Shown: positions 22,809 to 31,521 of the stretch, piece after piece
How the letters are laid out: each line of letters starts with the position of its first letter
Position numbering within the stretch: the stretch's first letter is position 1
Origin: an uncultured Bacteroidia bacterium
GTDB lineage: Bacteria; Bacteroidota; Bacteroidia; Bacteroidales; UBA932
Assembly: GCA_902798975.1 (NCBI GenBank)
Contig: CADBYT010000005.1
Location: 62,001 to 126,000 of the forward strand
Direction: 5' to 3'
DNA length: 64,000 bases
Made by a program: the position numbers and the translations under genes
The notes under the pieces: generated by a model
What the model was told of the DNA's origin: nothing
Seen by the model: the letters and a program-made list of their open reading frames with translations, nothing else
The model's database searches: none

Positions 22809-24608
22809 ATGAAAAAGATCATTTTCTATATCGCAGCACTTTCTCTGATGGCTGTGGCTTGCAACAAAGCAGAACTCAATCCCGTCGAAGGCGGCGAAGA
22901 AAAGGCTCCTGCGGCGAACATGATTATTGAAACCATTTCCGGTACGAGCGAGATGTCCACTAAGGTGACGATAGGAAATGCAAACAATTCATTCGCCTGG
23001 ACTGATGGAGACAAAATTGCTGTTCATGTGTCCAAGGGTGACAGCCATAAGTATGTTGTCACTGCTGGTGCAACGGTCGACCCTTCCGACGCAACAAGAG
23101 CTTCTTTTACGGTAACCTATGAAGAGGGGTATGCTCGCGATGCATTCGCCGTGTACCCGGGCACGATTGTCACTGCCAGTGCTGCTAATTACGGTCAGAG
23201 CGGCGCTTCGCTGGATGTAACGCTTCCGAATAGCTATACGCTGGAGCAGGTTAGTGGGGAGACCACTCCTTGCCCAATGATCGCCACCAATACACCCGAC
23301 TCTGACTGGGAGTTCAAGCAACTCTGCGGCCTGCTGCGCCTGACGGTTAACAGCATCCCCGCGAACGCCAAACGTTTGGAAATTGATTTCAACGGCAAGA
23401 AGGTATGTGGATCCTTCTCTGTTTCGGCCGATGTAACGCCTGGCAATTCGGTGATCAATACTGCGGATGATACGGACAACGATTGCATCACCATCACCAA
23501 GGACGGCACTTCTGATGAACCGCTCTTCAGCGGTTGGGGTGACGGCAAAGTGTTCAACATTCCTTTGCCCGTTGGCACGTATTCCAACATTACGGTCACG
23601 GCTTATGACGCACTCACCGATGGTGATGCCATCCTCACGATGACCCGTACTCTCAAGAATGGGGCTGCTACTTATACGGCAAGTCGCAAAGGTGGCATTA
23701 AGAGGACCATTTCCTTCTTGGTCTTCTCCGTAAGCGCCACAAAGCGCGTCATTTTTGCCCCCGGCAACTTGCAGGCAACTTATGACGCTACCGGACAAAC
23801 ATGGTCTTGGGGTTTTGCCGCTCATCAATATGACAGAATAGGTGGTAATGGTGGTAATAAGTTAATAACCACCACCACAATAGAATCATCCGAGCCTTAT
23901 GCAAGACTTTCTGCTGATGGAACGGTGGATTTGTTTGGAAGAAGTACAGACAAGACCTACTACGGTATTGCAACCTCTACAAACGTAAGTGATTACAATG
24001 GAACATTTGTAGATTGGGGAGGCCTCGATATTAGAAAGAATACAACTCCTCCTTATACCTATTACCCTACCAATTACTGGCATACATTGTCTGAGGCAGA
24101 GTGGCAATATCTTATAGGTGAAGAAACTTACAGACATACCGGCGGAACTATCCAGTGGACAGAAGGCAGCACTACACATGTAATTTTGAATGCCCTTTGT
24201 ACGAAGGCAACGGTAAACGGTATTCATGGTCTAATTATTTTCCCTGATTATTATTCCGGAAATATGCCTCTTGGCGTAGCATGGGATGAAAATTCTATCA
24301 GTCCGGGGAGTATGGTTCATAGTGGAACCACTGGCTGGGCCAGCACGGCAACCTCAGCTGGATGGGCTACTCTTGAAGCCGAGGGTTGCGTATTCCTGCC
24401 TATTGAGGGCTTTAGAATTGGATCTTATGAAGTTCAGGGACAAGTATATTATAATGTATTAGCAAATACTAGCTCTGGTTATTATATGTCTAGCAACAGT
24501 GTTACTAATGTCCTACGCTTTAGTAACGAGGGTTTTGATCCCAATCAAGGCCTTGGGAGTTATAGTTACGCAGGGCGTTCTGTCCGTCTCGCTCATGAGG
24601 TTAAATAG
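22809..24608 (+). CDS. Fimbrillin-like surface lipoprotein, copy 2
   Basis: The 599-aa paralogue of the preceding lipoprotein has lipobox LMAVAC. The signal peptide and the fimbrillin-like half (to about residue 300) are strongly conserved with copy 1, including FKQLCGLLRLTVNSIP and the GWGDGKVFNIPLP stretch. The C-terminal half keeps the framework (RVIFAPGNLQA, WGFAAHQYDRIG, DLFGR, FPDYYSG, RSVRLAHEVK), but the loops between are unrelated in sequence and length. This pattern suits a stable anchor with a diversifying tip. It is separated from copy 1 by a strong terminator, so it needs its own promoter. Confidence 0.78.
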   Translation: MKKIIFYIAALSLMAVACNKAELNPVEGGEEKAPAANMIIETISGTSEMSTKVTIGNANNSFAWTDGDKIAVHVSKGDSHKYVVTAGATVDPSDATRASFTVTYEEGYARDAFAVYPGTIVTASAANYGQSGASLDVTLPNSYTLEQVSGETTPCPMIATNTPDSDWEFKQLCGLLRLTVNSIPANAKRLEIDFNGKKVCGSFSVSADVTPGNSVINTADDTDNDCITITKDGTSDEPLFSGWGDGKVFNIPLPVGTYSNITVTAYDALTDGDAILTMTRTLKNGAATYTASRKGGIKRTISFLVFSVSATKRVIFAPGNLQATYDATGQTWSWGFAAHQYDRIGGNGGNKLITTTTIESSEPYARLSADGTVDLFGRSTDKTYYGIATSTNVSDYNGTFVDWGGLDIRKNTTPPYTYYPTNYWHTLSEAEWQYLIGEETYRHTGGTIQWTEGSTTHVILNALCTKATVNGIHGLIIFPDYYSGNMPLGVAWDENSISPGSMVHSGTTGWASTATSAGWATLEAEGCVFLPIEGFRIGSYEVQGQVYYNVLANTSSGYYMSSNSVTNVLRFSNEGFDPNQGLGSYSYAGRSVRLAHEVK

Positions 24609-24630
24609 GATACTCGTCGACTAACAAGCC

Positions 24631-24675
24631 AACGGCAACTTTCAGGCTCCGCCTGTCAGTTGCCGTTGCTCTTTG
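24631..24675 (+). terminator. Terminator after lipoprotein copy 2
   Basis: AACGGCAACT (24631-24640) pairs with AGTTGCCGTT (24658-24667), then GCTCTTTG. Nearly identical to the hairpin at 22443-22488, confirming that the duplicated unit spans promoter to terminator. Confidence 0.8.
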
Positions 24676-24712
24676 TTACATAGCACTGCCCGCGCTAGGG
24701 GAAGTATTCCCT

Positions 24713-24824
24713 TGGGGAAGGTCTCATTTCAGGGGTGGGACCTTCACCGGCTGATTGGCCGCTGGATGTATTGAGAGCCGTTTTGGCCGGGGAAGGTGTC
24801 GGGTCTAAAAGTAGACCTTCCCCA
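24713..24824. repeat. 112-bp segment bounded by 12-bp inverted repeats
   Basis: TGGGGAAGGTCT (24713-24724) and AGACCTTCCCCA (24813-24824) are perfect inverted repeats. No coding content was seen inside. It may be a small non-autonomous element remnant or a large hairpin; no target-site duplication was recognised. Confidence 0.45.
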
Positions 24825-24885
24825 GCGAGAGTGCCGGGCGGCCCGTTTTGGGCATGACGGAAGGGGCATGACAAAAGAAAAGCCC

Positions 24886-25947
24886 TTACAGCAGCAGCAT
24901 CACTGCGAAGACATAGAGCAGGAAGCCCTGGAGCTTGACACGGTCGCTGTTGTTCTCGGACAGGAGCGATTCGGTCACGTCTTCGGCTGCGAGGTCGGAG
25001 AGTCTTTCGCGGTCCGGGAGGTGCCGGATGTGCCATTTTGTGACGACCAGGCCATCCTGAAGGAAGGCCGCACCGCCGTTGGAGCGGTTCAGCGTGATGA
25101 GCTTCTTGGGGTCGGCGTAGTAGGTGGCGGCGACCATTTCGGGCGCGAGCCCGAAGGATTCCATCATTTCCGGCGTGGCGGCGGCCAGGATCATGGGCCT
25201 GAAGCCCACGGCGGCCGCATCCTCCATCACCTGCCGGATGCTTTCCCATTGCGCCGCTTTCAGTTTGTCCGGCTGATAGACAGACACGGCGATCAGGTCG
25301 CCCTCGACCAGCCGCTCGTCCACGTATTCGCCGTCCGCGTCGCTGATGGACAGGGTCGGGGTGCGGTCGTCGGTGGGGTCGATGATGTCTTCCGGCAGCA
25401 TCAGTTCGGCGCCCGGGCTGAAGGGCGTGAAGTCCACCAGCGGGATGTTGACGGACGAGTAGAGCAGGAAGAGGCAGACGGACACCGCAGCGATCGGGAA
25501 GCTGACGTACTTGACCTTGCGGGTGATCTCCAGTTTGCGGAAGGGCAGGAAGGCCAGGGCCCAGAGCGCCAGCAGGATGAGGTTCTTGACCAGGCTCTGG
25601 AAATGGGTCAGGTGGATGGCTTCGCCGAAGCAGCCGCAGTCCATGTGAGGATTCTTGACATAGAGAAAGGCGGTCAGCGCGGTAAAGCCGACGAGCATGA
25701 CGCCGGTGACGATGGCTGCAATCTTGCGCCAGACGCCCGTGATGAGGGCGGCGCCGACGAGGGTTTCCAGCAGGGCCATCCCGGAGCCGATCACCCCGGA
25801 AATGTCCATCAGGAAGTACAGGTGCAGGAATTTGAGGTATTCCTCCACCACGAGCCGGGCCCCCACGGGGTCCATGAGCTTGAGGACGCCCGCGAGGAAG
25901 AACAGAAAGCCGATCAGGACGGCGCTAATTCTTCGGATAACTCTCAT
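24886..25947 (-). CDS. DoxX/MauE-like redox-associated membrane protein
   Basis: The 353-aa inner-membrane protein has four N-terminal transmembrane helices of DoxX/MauE type (about 5-150) with a CGCF motif after the third (MDCGCFGEA). A fifth helix (about 150-175), a periplasmic domain of about 130 residues, and a final C-terminal hydrophobic segment (QGFLLYVFAVMLLL) follow. The soluble domain (AAAVGFRPMILAAATPEMMESF, AATYYADPKKLITLNRSNGGAAFL) resembles a degenerate thioredoxin-like fold without CxxC. Its start lies inside the 3' end of tmk (23-nt overlap, different frame), so the two are translationally linked. A role in envelope redox or respiration is inferred. Confidence 0.75.
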   Translation of the reverse strand: MRVIRRISAVLIGFLFFLAGVLKLMDPVGARLVVEEYLKFLHLYFLMDISGVIGSGMALLETLVGAALITGVWRKIAAIVTGVMLVGFTALTAFLYVKNPHMDCGCFGEAIHLTHFQSLVKNLILLALWALAFLPFRKLEITRKVKYVSFPIAAVSVCLFLLYSSVNIPLVDFTPFSPGAELMLPEDIIDPTDDRTPTLSISDADGEYVDERLVEGDLIAVSVYQPDKLKAAQWESIRQVMEDAAAVGFRPMILAAATPEMMESFGLAPEMVAATYYADPKKLITLNRSNGGAAFLQDGLVVTKWHIRHLPDRERLSDLAAEDVTESLLSENNSDRVKLQGFLLYVFAVMLLL

Positions 25948-26608
25948 AGACGGCTTTGATCTTGTCGAAAATGGCGTCGGGCGGCAGCATATTCCCTTCG
26001 GCGTCGCTGCAATCTACGACGATGAAATGCGGATCCAGCGCGGCCTGGCGGCGATACATGTCGCGCACCCGGCGCTGGAAGTTGATGTCGGCCTCGTGGA
26101 TGTCCTGCTGGCCGTGGAGGTAGCCCCGGTCGCCGCCGGCGCGCTGGGCGTGGAGACTCTGCTCCACGAAGCCGATGGGCACGTCGAGGAAGATGTTGAG
26201 GTCGGGGCGCGGCAGGTCGAACTGTCCGTATTCCGTATTGTTGATCCACTCGCGCAGATCTTCCGCCTCCTGGTCGGAGGGGAGCTTGGCGCACTGGTAG
26301 GCGATGTTGGAATAGACGTAGCGGTCCAGCAGGACGGTGCCGCCTTCCCGCAGGGTGCGGCGGATGTCCGGGGCGGCGTCATGCCGGTCTTCGGCGAAGA
26401 GCAGGGCCACCAGCTGCGGGTGGACGCTCTCGATGGAGCCGAAGCCGCCACGCAGGAATTTGCCGATCAGGCCGCCCCACAGGGGCGCGTCATAGCGCGG
26501 GAAATGGATGTATTCCAGCTTGGGGCAGACGGTGGCGAGGTATTCTCGGAACATTCGGACCTGGGTGGATTTGCCGGCTCCGTCCAGGCCTTCGAGGACG
26601 ATCAGCAT
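25925..26608 (-). CDS. tmk: Thymidylate kinase (dTMP kinase)
   Basis: The 227-aa cytoplasmic kinase converts dTMP to dTDP. It has P-loop GLDGAGKST (residues 7-15), the DRYVYSN motif with the dTMP-contacting Arg, and a lid region RAGGDRGYLHGQQDIHEAD. A Bacteroidota -7 box on the minus strand (26616-26623, TATCTTTG) lies 7 nt from the ATG, so the transcript is nearly leaderless. It shares a 40-bp divergent promoter region with folP and overlaps the downstream membrane-protein gene by 23 nt. Confidence 0.93.
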   Translation of the reverse strand: MLIVLEGLDGAGKSTQVRMFREYLATVCPKLEYIHFPRYDAPLWGGLIGKFLRGGFGSIESVHPQLVALLFAEDRHDAAPDIRRTLREGGTVLLDRYVYSNIAYQCAKLPSDQEAEDLREWINNTEYGQFDLPRPDLNIFLDVPIGFVEQSLHAQRAGGDRGYLHGQQDIHEADINFQRRVRDMYRRQAALDPHFIVVDCSDAEGNMLPPDAIFDKIKAVYESYPKN

Positions 26609-26615
26609 AGTTAGA

Positions 26616-26644
26616 CAAAGATATGGATTTTTTCCGTAATTTTG
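26616..26644. promoter_or_regulatory. Divergent tmk/folP promoters, both near-leaderless
   Basis: On the minus strand TATCTTTG (26616-26623) is 7 nt from the tmk ATG. On the plus strand TAATTTTG (26637-26644) is 4 nt from the folP ATG. Only 40 nt separate the two start codons. Confidence 0.6.
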
Positions 26645-26648
26645 TGCT

Positions 26649-27386
26649 ATGACTCAAATCATGGCCATCGTCAACCTGACGCCGGACTCGTTCTTCGCTC
26701 CCAGCCGCGTTCGTGCCGGGCAGGCGCAGGAGCGGGTCCGCAGCCTGCGTGCGGAGGGCGCCGACATCATCGACCTGGGTGCCATTTCCACGCGCCCGGG
26801 GGCGGCGGACGTTTCCCTTCGGGAAGAATGGCGGCGGCTTGCTCCTGTCATCCGTGCCTGGGACGGCAGCATTCCGCTGTCGGTCGACACCACGCGCGCG
26901 GAAATCGTGCAGCGGGTGTACGACTGCGCCGGCCCCTTCCTCGTCAACGACATCTCGGCCGGCAAGGACGACCCCGACATGCTCGCGACCGTGGGGCGCC
27001 TGGGGCTGCCTTACGTGGCGATGCACAAGCGCGGCAATCCCCGCACGATGGACGCGCAGGTGGATTATCCCGACGGGATCATGGCGGCGCTGACGGCGTA
27101 TTTCACGGATTTCGCCCGGCGGGCGGAGGAGCATGGCATCGCCGAATGGATCCTCGACCCGGGCCTGGGCTTCGCCAAGACGGCGGAGCAGAACTGGGAG
27201 ATCCTGGAGAAGCTGGACGCGCTGCAGGCCTTCGGCCGCAAGATCCTGATCGGCGCCGCCGACAAACGCTTCACGGGCGGCGACACGGAAAAAGCCCACC
27301 GCCTCGCGCTTTCGCACGGGGCGGATATACTTCGCGTTCACGACGTCGCCGCCGCGCGGGCGACTATTCTTCAAACAACGGTTTGA
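26649..27386 (+). CDS. folP: Dihydropteroate synthase
   Basis: The 245-aa cytoplasmic TIM barrel joins p-aminobenzoate to dihydropterin pyrophosphate in folate synthesis. Visible motifs are NLTPDSF (9-15), IDLGAISTRPGA (41-52), DPGLGFAKT (170-178) and RVHDV (229-233). Several key spots are divergent: GAISTRPG replaces the usual GGESTRPG, and the SRKxF phosphate-binding motif reads ADKRF (204-208), keeping the Lys and Phe but losing Ser-Arg. It is also shorter than most homologues. Folate function remains the best call, but sulfonamide sensitivity may differ. Its 3' end overlaps the convergent CPBP gene by 23 nt. Confidence 0.85.
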   Translation: MTQIMAIVNLTPDSFFAPSRVRAGQAQERVRSLRAEGADIIDLGAISTRPGAADVSLREEWRRLAPVIRAWDGSIPLSVDTTRAEIVQRVYDCAGPFLVNDISAGKDDPDMLATVGRLGLPYVAMHKRGNPRTMDAQVDYPDGIMAALTAYFTDFARRAEEHGIAEWILDPGLGFAKTAEQNWEILEKLDALQAFGRKILIGAADKRFTGGDTEKAHRLALSHGADILRVHDVAAARATILQTTV

Positions 27387-28263
27387 CCGGATCCAGGTTG
27401 CCTTCCGGACGCTCCTGCGGAATGCGGCCGAGGCTGCGGATGACCAGCACCAGCAGCAGGATGCAGGCGAAGAAGATGACCCAGTAGCGCGCACCCGGGA
27501 ACAGGTCCAGAAAAGAATCCATGTCCTCGAAGGCATCGATGTTCGAAATCACCAGCGAGAAGGTATTGTTGGCGAAATGCATCAGCATCGTAAGCTTCAG
27601 GGAGCCCGTCTTGTAGTACACATAGCCGAACAGGCAGCCGAGCAGGAAAGCCGGCACGGCCTGCCAGGGGTTGAGGTGGATCACCGCAAAGAAAATCGCG
27701 GAGAACACGATGGCCCACGCGGGCTTCACCTTGTTGCCCAGCAGCCCGCGCAGCACCATGCCGCGGCAGAGCCACTCCTCAAAGAAAGGAGCAAAGATGC
27801 TGACCATCAGGAAATTCAGGAAGATATTCCCTTCGCTGACCATCCCTTTGAGCATATCCTCCAGCCAGGTGGGCATAGCCGGCATCACGGAGATGATGGC
27901 GTCCGAGCAGAAAGCCAGGGCCATGGTGCCGACGGCCACCATGACGGCGCAGAGCGCACCGCCAAGCGGGCTGAAATGATTGCTGTCCAGCTTGCGTCCC
28001 GCGCGGTTCATGCTGTTGTTGCGGCTCTTGATACTGGCGTACAGCATCGGCGGGACGAACATCAGCGGATACGCGATGAGCGTGCCGTATTCCATGCCGG
28101 CTTCCTGGCCGAAGACCGCGACGGCGGGGAGGGTTACCATGTTGCCGAGCACGGCGCCCAGCAGGAAGAAGGCGAGCAGGATGAAGAGATCCGCCACGCC
28201 GGGGACGTAGTAGTTGAATTTCTCGAAGAATCCGTAGTTCCTCGGACGGATAGGCTGAGCCAT
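27364..28263 (-). CDS. CPBP-family intramembrane metalloprotease
   Basis: The 299-aa membrane protein has about eight hydrophobic segments. It carries the three CPBP (Abi/CAAX-like) motifs: EEWLCRGMVLRG (EExxxR), FFAVIHLN (FxxxH) and HFANNTF (HxxxN/T). Such proteases cut within membranes, on prenylated or other substrates; in bacteria some give bacteriocin self-immunity, but no bacteriocin gene is nearby. It is 6 nt upstream of the 3' end of the nucleotidyltransferase gene on the same strand and probably co-transcribed with it. Confidence 0.85.
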   Translation of the reverse strand: MAQPIRPRNYGFFEKFNYYVPGVADLFILLAFFLLGAVLGNMVTLPAVAVFGQEAGMEYGTLIAYPLMFVPPMLYASIKSRNNSMNRAGRKLDSNHFSPLGGALCAVMVAVGTMALAFCSDAIISVMPAMPTWLEDMLKGMVSEGNIFLNFLMVSIFAPFFEEWLCRGMVLRGLLGNKVKPAWAIVFSAIFFAVIHLNPWQAVPAFLLGCLFGYVYYKTGSLKLTMLMHFANNTFSLVISNIDAFEDMDSFLDLFPGARYWVIFFACILLLVLVIRSLGRIPQERPEGNLDPVKPLFEE

Positions 28264-28269
28264 AGTTGG

Positions 28270-29205
28270 TTACTGATAAAGCGGGGTGGGGTAGACGCCC
28301 TCGCGGGCAAGCTCTGCGAATTTTGCGACCACGGCGGGACGGTCCTCCTTGTAGGTGACGCCGAACCAGCGGGCCGGGGTGGACAGGACGTCGCAGCTGG
28401 CCTCGCCGCTGCGGATCATGCAGTCGACGGCGTAGGGGATGTAGAACTCCTTCTTGAGCTCCTGGCTGTTCTTCTCCAGGAAGTCTTCGAAGAGGACGGC
28501 GCTGCCCGCGAAATAGTCGGGGGTGAAGCCCCACATGTTCATGGAGCAGAGATCCTTGCCGCGCAGGACGACGTGCTCGCCCGTGGCGGAATTGTCGCCT
28601 GTGACCACGCCGTCGGCACCCTGGATGATGTTGAGGTGCTCCACGACGTCGGTCAGGTGGCCGTCGGCGTCATAGTGGCAGATGCCGCGGGACACGCCGC
28701 CGGACTCGCTCAGGGTGTGGTCGAGCTCGAAGCCCACGATGGCGTAGACGCCCCGGGTGTTCTCATGCGCCCGGCACCAGTCGGCCGCGATGCGGAAGGA
28801 CTCCTTGCCGTAGTAGTCGTCGCCGTTGATCACGAGGAAGGGCTCGTGGATGACCTCGGCGGCCATCAGCATGGCGTGGGCGGTGCCCCAGGGCTTCTGG
28901 CGCTCGGGATTGAGCGGCAGGAAGCGGGCGGGGATCTTGTCCAGTTCCTGGGTCACGAAGACGAACTCCAGCGGGGAGCCGTCGATGCACTTGACGTGGC
29001 TGTATTTGCGCGCGACGGTCTCCTTGAACTGCTCAAGGAAATACTCGCGGACGATGTAGACGACTTTGCCGAAACCGGCCTGCACGGCATCGTAGATGGA
29101 ATAGTCGATGATGGTTTCGCCGTTGGGACCGACGCCGTCCATCTGCTTGAGTCCGCCATAGCGGCTGCCCATGCCGGCGGCGAGGACGAGAAGAGTAGGT
29201 TTCAT
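28270..29205 (-). CDS. Sugar-phosphate nucleotidyltransferase-like protein
   Basis: The 311-aa GT-A-fold nucleotidyltransferase opens with LVLAAGMGSRYGGLKQMDG, the Gly-rich nucleotide-binding loop and Lys of NDP-sugar pyrophosphorylases. PFLVINGDDYYG holds the Mg-binding Asp. The start MKPTLL at 29205 is preferred to an upstream one because the upstream extension has no nucleotidyltransferase character. Substrate (glucose-1-P, choline-P or other) is not clear. It is divergent from the ftsB-like gene. Confidence 0.8.
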   Translation of the reverse strand: MKPTLLVLAAGMGSRYGGLKQMDGVGPNGETIIDYSIYDAVQAGFGKVVYIVREYFLEQFKETVARKYSHVKCIDGSPLEFVFVTQELDKIPARFLPLNPERQKPWGTAHAMLMAAEVIHEPFLVINGDDYYGKESFRIAADWCRAHENTRGVYAIVGFELDHTLSESGGVSRGICHYDADGHLTDVVEHLNIIQGADGVVTGDNSATGEHVVLRGKDLCSMNMWGFTPDYFAGSAVLFEDFLEKNSQELKKEFYIPYAVDCMIRSGEASCDVLSTPARWFGVTYKEDRPAVVAKFAELAREGVYPTPLYQ

Positions 29206-29244
29206 ATCGTAAAATAAAGATTTAGATTCTTCCGCAAAAATAGT

Positions 29245-29252
29245 TATTTTTG
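29245..29252 (+). promoter_or_regulatory. -7 box of the ftsB/divIC-like gene
   Basis: TATTTTTG, an exact consensus match, lies 11 nt upstream of the ATG at 29264. Confidence 0.5.
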
Positions 29253-29263
29253 TGCAAATAATT

Positions 29264-29590
29264 ATGGCCAAACGCAGCAAAGACATCTGGAATCGCGAGA
29301 AGGACGGCAACCGCAGGGAGCAGCGTTCTTTCGTCCGCTATGCCATCGTGGCGACGGCGCTCTTCCTGTTGTTCCTGTTCCTGAAGAAGGACAGCATCGT
29401 GAGCTGGGTGCAGGCCGGCATCACGCTGCGCCGCCAGGAGCGGCAGATCGAGCAGTACCGGCAGGAGAACGAAGAACTCGACCGCCGGATCCGGATGATG
29501 ACGGGAGACCGCGACACGCTCGAGCGCTATGCGCGGGAGCAGTTCTACTTCGCGGAGCCTGGCGATGATGTCTATATTATTGAAGAATAA
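29264..29590 (+). CDS. FtsB/DivIC-family septum formation initiator
   Basis: The 108-aa bitopic membrane protein has a basic cytoplasmic tail (1-27), one transmembrane helix (about 28-46, YAIVATALFLLFLFL), and a coiled coil (about 55-90, RRQERQIEQYRQENEELDRR). It ends with the conserved YAREQFYFAEPGDDVYII. FtsB/DivIC proteins bridge FtsL and FtsQ at the division site. The start at MAKRSKD is set by the -7 box. Its 3' end overlaps the convergent tilS 3' end by 14 nt. Confidence 0.85.
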   Translation: MAKRSKDIWNREKDGNRREQRSFVRYAIVATALFLLFLFLKKDSIVSWVQAGITLRRQERQIEQYRQENEELDRRIRMMTGDRDTLERYAREQFYFAEPGDDVYIIEE

Positions 29591-30479
29591 TTAATTCCCT
29601 GTCGATTGCCAGCACCGTTCCGTTGCCCTCGAAGGTCTTGCCCCCGATGGTGACGGTGCCTCGCGGTTCGTCCTTGTAGCGACGCAGCAGGGCGACCAGT
29701 TTGCCGAAGGTCGGACCGCTGAGCCCGGCGCCTTCCAGCAGGCGCCAGAGGGCGTATTCCCAGTGCTCGAGGGCGAGCACGGCGGGGATGCGGACGGCGC
29801 CGTCTTCCGTGGTCAACCCGTCGCGGACGGAGCGGAACCAGGCCTCCGCGATGTCGTCCACGCGGGCGAAGCGCTCCATGTCGTCGCCCAGCGTGCGGAT
29901 GAATGAGGGGTTGATTTTGGCGAAAACCGGGAAAACTTCGTTGCGGATGCGGTTGCGCTTGGGGGTGCTGTCGGCGTTGGTGCTGTCGTCGCGCCAGGCG
30001 CAGCCGTGGGCGTTCATCCAGTTCCGGATCTCGGCGCGGGTGGTGCCGAGCAGGGGACGCACGATGCCGTCGCGGTCGCCCATTCCCCGCAATCCGCGGG
30101 TGCCCGTGCCCCGCAGGAGGTTGAGAACCAGCGTCTCGGCGTTGTCGTCCGCGTTGTGCGCCACGGCCACGGCCTCGAAGTCGCCGTCGCGGCAGAGTTC
30201 CGCGAACCAGGCATAGCGCAGTTCGCGCGCCGCCATCTCGATGCTGACGCCATGCTCCGCGGCATAGCCGGCCGTGTCGAAACGCCGCACGAAGCATTCC
30301 AGGCCATGCGCCGCACACCAGTCGCGCACGAATGCCTCGTCTCCGTCGGATTCCGCTCCGCGCAGCGCGAAATTGCAGTGTGCGACGGCAAACCGGGCTC
30401 CGGGGAAAAGCTCCGGGGCCCGGTTTGCCAGGTACATCGAATCGATGCCCCCGCTGACGGCGAGCAGGATCCTCTGCAT
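29577..30479 (-). CDS. tilS: tRNA(Ile)-lysidine synthase, short form
   Basis: The 300-aa cytoplasmic enzyme attaches lysine to C34 of tRNA-Ile(CAU), changing it to read AUA. PP-loop SGGIDS (9-14), AHNADDNAETLVLNLLRG (about 107-124) and RPLLGTTRAEI are clear. It is much shorter than E. coli TilS (about 430 aa) and lacks the separate C-terminal domain, similar to the compact form in Aquifex. The start lies 7 nt after the stop of the DUF3078 gene, forming an operon proS-DUF3078-tilS. Confidence 0.9.
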   Translation of the reverse strand: MQRILLAVSGGIDSMYLANRAPELFPGARFAVAHCNFALRGAESDGDEAFVRDWCAAHGLECFVRRFDTAGYAAEHGVSIEMAARELRYAWFAELCRDGDFEAVAVAHNADDNAETLVLNLLRGTGTRGLRGMGDRDGIVRPLLGTTRAEIRNWMNAHGCAWRDDSTNADSTPKRNRIRNEVFPVFAKINPSFIRTLGDDMERFARVDDIAEAWFRSVRDGLTTEDGAVRIPAVLALEHWEYALWRLLEGAGLSGPTFGKLVALLRRYKDEPRGTVTIGGKTFEGNGTVLAIDRELIILQ

Positions 30480-30486
30480 GGTGATG

Positions 30487-31503
30487 CTATTTCTTGCCGA
30501 TGGTGTAGGTGAAGTTGAAGGAGAAGAACTCCTTGAACTGCACGCGGGCCTGGGGATTCAGGCCGTTCTTGTCGGGAATCATCACGATCGGGTCGTAGAT
30601 GAGCCAGGTGTCGAGGGCAATCTTGATGTACTTGCCCACGAGGAAGGCGAGCTTGTTGTCCCAGTTGACGCGGGTCCAGGCGAACGGATGGTTGAAGTAG
30701 TCCGTGAAGAGGACGAGCTGCGTCTCGTAGGTGATGATGTCGTTGACGGACGCTTTCAGGTTGGCCTTGATCTGGGGACCGAACTGGAAGATGGCGCTGG
30801 TGTAGCTGGTCCCGAGGGCGGGATCCAGCGCCTCGTCGATGAGCTTCATACCGTAGCGCTTGCGGAGCTCCGGAATGCTGCAGAAGGTGAGGCCGCCCGT
30901 GAGCGGAGAGAGGTTGAGGCTGAACCACGGGGCCGGGTCCCAGGACATACCGAGACCGAAGGTCAGGTAGCCGGGGGAGAAGAGGCCGGACTTGAGGGTG
31001 CCTTTCCAGACGCCTTTGTCATCCTGTTTGTAGGAGTCGTAGCTGTCGGAGAACTGGGACTTGAAGGTCAGGTCCACGGAGTATTTCCATTTGCTTTCTG
31101 CGGAGGTCTTGTAGCCGAAACGGCTCTCGAACTGCATGAGGTCGGCGCTCTTCTGGATGAGGTTCTCCTTGTCGGCGGACCACAGGAAGCCGTACATCAG
31201 CTGCAGGCGGTTGGTCCAGCCGACCAGTTCCTTGTCGTAGTTGAAATTGATGTCAAGACTGGCGCGCAGGGTGGCGGTGTTGTAGCCGCCGGAAGCCCAG
31301 TTCCACAGGGCGGTCTGGTTGATGCCCAGGTCGAAGGTGGCATACCTCTTCCAGTAGTTCGGCTTCTCCACGGCTTCTTCCGCCTTGGGCGCCTCCGCAA
31401 AGGCGGCGGCGGCTTCGGCGGTGGCCTTCCGGACATCGTCCTGGGCCCGGACGGCGGACACGGCGGCCAGCAGGGCCGCGGTCAGGATCAACAGTTTCTT
31501 CAT
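30487..31503 (-). CDS. DUF3078-family outer-membrane beta-barrel protein
   Basis: The 338-aa exported protein has a signal peptide (MKKLLILTAALLAAVSAVRA), an Ala/Glu-rich linker (about 24-46) and a barrel. The barrel begins WKRYATFDLGINQTALWNWASGG, the DUF3078 hallmark, and ends FFSFNFTYTIGKK. Function unknown; it is a conserved Bacteroidota envelope protein. It lies 18 nt after proS and just before tilS on the minus strand. Confidence 0.8.
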   Translation of the reverse strand: MKKLLILTAALLAAVSAVRAQDDVRKATAEAAAAFAEAPKAEEAVEKPNYWKRYATFDLGINQTALWNWASGGYNTATLRASLDINFNYDKELVGWTNRLQLMYGFLWSADKENLIQKSADLMQFESRFGYKTSAESKWKYSVDLTFKSQFSDSYDSYKQDDKGVWKGTLKSGLFSPGYLTFGLGMSWDPAPWFSLNLSPLTGGLTFCSIPELRKRYGMKLIDEALDPALGTSYTSAIFQFGPQIKANLKASVNDIITYETQLVLFTDYFNHPFAWTRVNWDNKLAFLVGKYIKIALDTWLIYDPIVMIPDKNGLNPQARVQFKEFFSFNFTYTIGKK

Positions 31504-31521
31504 CGTTCGACGGATTGGCGT

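Noticed and set aside
24713..24824. Complete small insertion sequence
   Set aside because: Twelve-bp inverted ends are present, but there is no reading frame and no recognised target duplication, so it is listed only as a repeat.
27364..28263. CPBP protease as bacteriocin immunity gene
   Set aside because: It sits among housekeeping genes and no bacteriocin or ABC exporter gene is nearby.
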